Below, one piece after another: positions 61,577 through 64,000 of a stretch of 64,000 nucleotides of DNA (its first letter is position 1; each line of letters opens with the position of its first letter). The stretch lies in assembly GCA_905182995.1 (NCBI GenBank), contig CAJJDP010000009.1, positions 559,150 to 623,149 of the forward strand, written 5' to 3'. Below the pieces are notes generated by a model. That model made no database searches, was not told where the DNA came from, and saw only the letters and a program-made list of their open reading frames with translations. The position numbers and the translations under genes are program-made. The stretch comes from Paramecium octaurelia (Eukaryota; Ciliophora; Oligohymenophorea; Peniculida; Parameciidae).

Positions 61577-62156
61577 TGAAAAATAAATTTTAAACCATGT
61601 TATGTTATATATTTAATCTGTGTATATTGTATACCTACTTCCATAGATAATCTTGATTATAAACATTTTTGTTTGTCAATTTCTTATGAAGTTATTAGGA
61701 TACAATTACAATCCCAAAGATATAAGATCATATAATTTAGTAATCTATAGGGATGTAAAATATCTTCAATGTATTCACATAATAAAAGAATAAAAATTGC
61801 AAATCTACTTTTAAATAAGGTTTACTTGCAACTTTAATCTTGAATGATTTAAAAATTAAATTAAATCATAATATTAAGAAGTAAAAGAATATTAAGATAA
61901 AATTGGATTGATCAAAAGATGATTCTTAAAAATGGTTCAATCATAGATTTGTTATTTTAAGCTAAAAATTTAGAGATGTCAGTAAATTGATATATTATTC
62001 CTTTTAATTTGTAAATACTATAAACTATTGTATCCCCTTTAAAATATCTTTAAATGATATATATATCAGAACTAGAAGACAATTATTATAATTTAAAGGT
62101 TTTTTATTTTGTATTTATATAAATAACAATAAGAAATATTAAATATAATAAAATTT
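61577..62156. other. AT-rich intergenic DNA, no gene seen
   Basis: Short open stretches only; a spacer between tandem + strand genes. Confidence 0.5.
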
Positions 62157-63523
62157 ATGGATTTAGACTTTATCTTTTTCCCTGCCCCAAAAGAAATATC
62201 TAACGATCACGAACATGGACAAATATTGTGGATTCCAAAATATCCAAAACTCTATCCTACTTTCCAAAATTATGTACCAAGAACAAACAAGAAGAGGGGG
62301 GTTTTCTTCAAATAAAGTGAAATAGATTTTGATGATGATCATTTCTTAATTGATGAGCCCACGTAACATATACATTTCTAGAGATTAGAGAATCTTAATT
62401 GCAGCCAATACCAAATTTTTAATGGAAACCCATTACAAATAGATAACGAAAGCGATAAACTACTGACATAAACTCACCCACATTTGATTCTAGTGAGGGT
62501 AGTCCAGATGTTCAACAAAAATTACAGAAACTAAATATGCAATCTGTTTAGATTATCACAAAAAAACCTCAATTGTGTAGAATGTCCTCAAATCTTTACC
62601 CCATTAAAAGGACAAGAGTCAATCAGAGTATTTGCTTCAGTTAACCACTTATCAAATTACCCTAAGAATTGATTGATCTCAATTAAAAAAAAAATTAAAA
62701 TGAATTTGATGATGAATAGCCTCCTCCAAGATCAAATTCAAGGGAATCCCATCAAATCAATGGCTATATTCCTTGCATGTATGTGGACTCAAAAAAACAT
62801 TCCCCCAACATTTTGATCTATTTTCATGCCAATTGTGAAGATATAACATAATCCTATAATTTTTTAGTCCATCTGCGTGATAATTTACAAGTACTGCAAT
62901 TTACAATAGTCTTATGTAGGTATCTGCTATAGCTGTCGAATACCCTGGATATGGAAAATACAAAAATGAACAACCTTCGGCTGAGTCCATCCTGAATGAT
63001 GCTGAATATGTGTTTAATTATCTGACAAAGAGATTGGGATATGCTGAAAACAGGATCATTGTATTCGGTAGAAGTATTGGGAGTGGACCTGCCACTTACA
63101 TAGCGAATAGATACAAACCTGCATGTTTGGCTTTAATGTCTCCATTTACTTCCCTTAAAGCAGCAGTTAGAGATTACATTGGTTCATGGGCATAGTTCCT
63201 CATTAGATAGAGATTTGATAATTTGGATCAAATTTAGAAGGTGAAAGTACCTATTTTTATTTTGCATGGTTTGGCTGACAATATCATTCCTTATTCATAA
63301 GCATAACAATTATACAGTAAAATATGTTTTATAATTAGAATCATGTAAAACTGACAAATGTGTTCTGCATCTGGCCGATGATATGGATCACATCAGTTAT
63401 AGGTTATATAAGGACTTAATTAATCCATTTACAGAATTTTTACTTTAAATTAAATATTATTAGAACTGTTCTTAAGGACCAAAAATGCCCACAGTTCTCT
63501 TTTATGATCCTACAATTGAATGA
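62157..63523 (+). CDS. ABHD17-like alpha/beta hydrolase (serine hydrolase)
   Basis: Three introns (26, 29 and 22 nt) give exactly 430 codons. An N-terminal region of about 190 residues contains a disordered, Ser/Pro/Gln-rich part. The hydrolase fold then has NILIYFHANCEDI (oxyanion-type HxN), the nucleophile elbow VFGRSIGSGPATY (GxSxG), SPFTSLKAAVRDY, an acidic residue in HGLADNIIP and the catalytic His in DMDHISY. These match ABHD17/13-type enzymes, which include protein depalmitoylases. The N-terminal Cys cluster that anchors animal ABHD17 is absent. Removing the intron inside the N-terminal half is required to keep the frame, which supports its splice sites. Substrate unknown. Confidence 0.85.
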
Positions 63524-63634
63524 ATATGATGATGAACTCTTTTGATGTTTATTATGATATTGTATTTATCATTCTATTTTAAGGTTTTAAATTATATTTA
63601 TTATTTTTAAATTTATTAAAGCATTTCAAAAAAG

Positions 63635-63862
63635 ATGGGTTGTGCCTAAACCAAGCAAAGATCTATGATATCAAAGAAGATACCAGTCTCTATACTAAAA
63701 AAGAAAGGTGAAGAGAAATTTAATCAAACTTTAACCAACACCTAAGAAATAGAGTAAATAGGAAAAAAAATTTATGATTGTGAAAATTCTTAATTTGACA
63801 ATTACAATATCTCTTAAAACCCGATATTAAGAAGGAGAAGGGCCTCAATGAGTTAAAATTGA
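63635..63862 (+). CDS. Small N-myristoylated protein with a SILK motif, 75 aa
   Basis: An intronless ORF of 76 codons. MGCAQTKQRS is a myristoylation/palmitoylation N-terminus (Gly2, Cys3). PVSILKKKGEEKF carries an exact SILK motif near residue 24, and the C-terminus LRRRRASMSQN has a PKA-type RRxS site. It shares the layout (MGxxC lipidation end plus SILK, basic) with the larger protein at 50073-50744, but no RVxF motif is seen. TAA/TAG Gln codons at several positions support the frame. A PP1-related role is inference. Confidence 0.6.
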
Positions 63863-64000
63863 TTTCTTATAAGTGTATTAGTTCTACTTCCATAATTCAT
63901 AATTTATATACGTTTTTTCCCTTAATTAAATATCTGACTGTATTGTATATTTTATTTACATCGGTGAGTGATAATATTAAATTGCAAATATAACTGAGTA
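63863..64000. other. AT-rich end of window
   Basis: No gene visible in the last 138 bases. Confidence 0.4.

Noticed and set aside
1-64000. Germline internal eliminated sequences or transposons
   Set aside because: Genes are intact apart from short introns, and no transposase or terminal inverted repeats were recognised; the sequence behaves as macronuclear DNA.

Overview
The window is a macronuclear-type scaffold from a ciliate, most likely Paramecium. TAA and TAG must be read as glutamine and only TGA stops translation. Nearly every gene becomes a clean protein once introns of about 19-34 nt with GT...AG ends are removed; after removal, nearly all models come out at an exact multiple of three. 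Base composition is AT-rich, genes lie on both strands, and neighbouring genes are often only 20-150 bp apart (about 33 genes in roughly 61 kb of unique sequence). The genes are uninterrupted apart from these introns, so this looks like somatic rather than germline DNA.

Layout. 1-11.4 kb: end of an unknown gene, an Aurora-like kinase, a PKA regulatory-subunit-like protein, a secreted protein, a TBL2-like WD-repeat membrane protein, a 2-Cys peroxiredoxin and two leucine-rich-repeat genes. 11.3-23.9 kb: three tRNA-Asp(GTC) copies on the same strand, each with a conserved upstream block, separated by uncharacterised coiled-coil genes, a parallel beta-helix protein and a 1,519-residue polytopic membrane protein. 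24.4-37 kb: coronin, S-adenosylmethionine synthetase, a giant coiled-coil protein, an SF-assemblin, an E2-like protein related to the NEDD8 E2 but without the catalytic cysteine, and a four-EF-hand CDPK. 37.6-44.7 kb: two inverted methyltransferase paralogues flanking a ULK/Atg1-like kinase (HGD in place of HRD, long poly-Asn) and pyruvate dehydrogenase E2; the paralogues share 316 bp of identical sequence including an intron and the 3' flank. 45.4-57.6 kb: a possible Nup50-like gene, a CCDC177-like coiled-coil gene, an N-myristoylated protein with SILK and RVxF-type PP1 docking motifs, and an AXDND1-like protein with a C-terminal EF-hand. 57.8-64 kb: an AWS-SET-PHD histone methyltransferase with an RS-like tail, an ABHD17-like hydrolase and a second small MGxxC protein with a SILK motif.

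Two perfect tandem repeats (1,293 bp and 1,370 bp), each split by a single N at 47593 and 56277, look like overlapping contig ends that were joined without merging. The real locus is therefore probably about 2.7 kb shorter, and the gene fragments inside the redundant copies are artefacts.

The genes do not form an operon or a single pathway. Recurrent themes are cilium and cytoskeleton (AXDND1-like, SF-assemblin, coronin, coiled coils, PKA-R) and Ca/cAMP and phosphatase signalling (CDPK, PKA-R, Aurora and ULK kinases, SILK proteins). Functional names are from motif reading only; no database search was possible.
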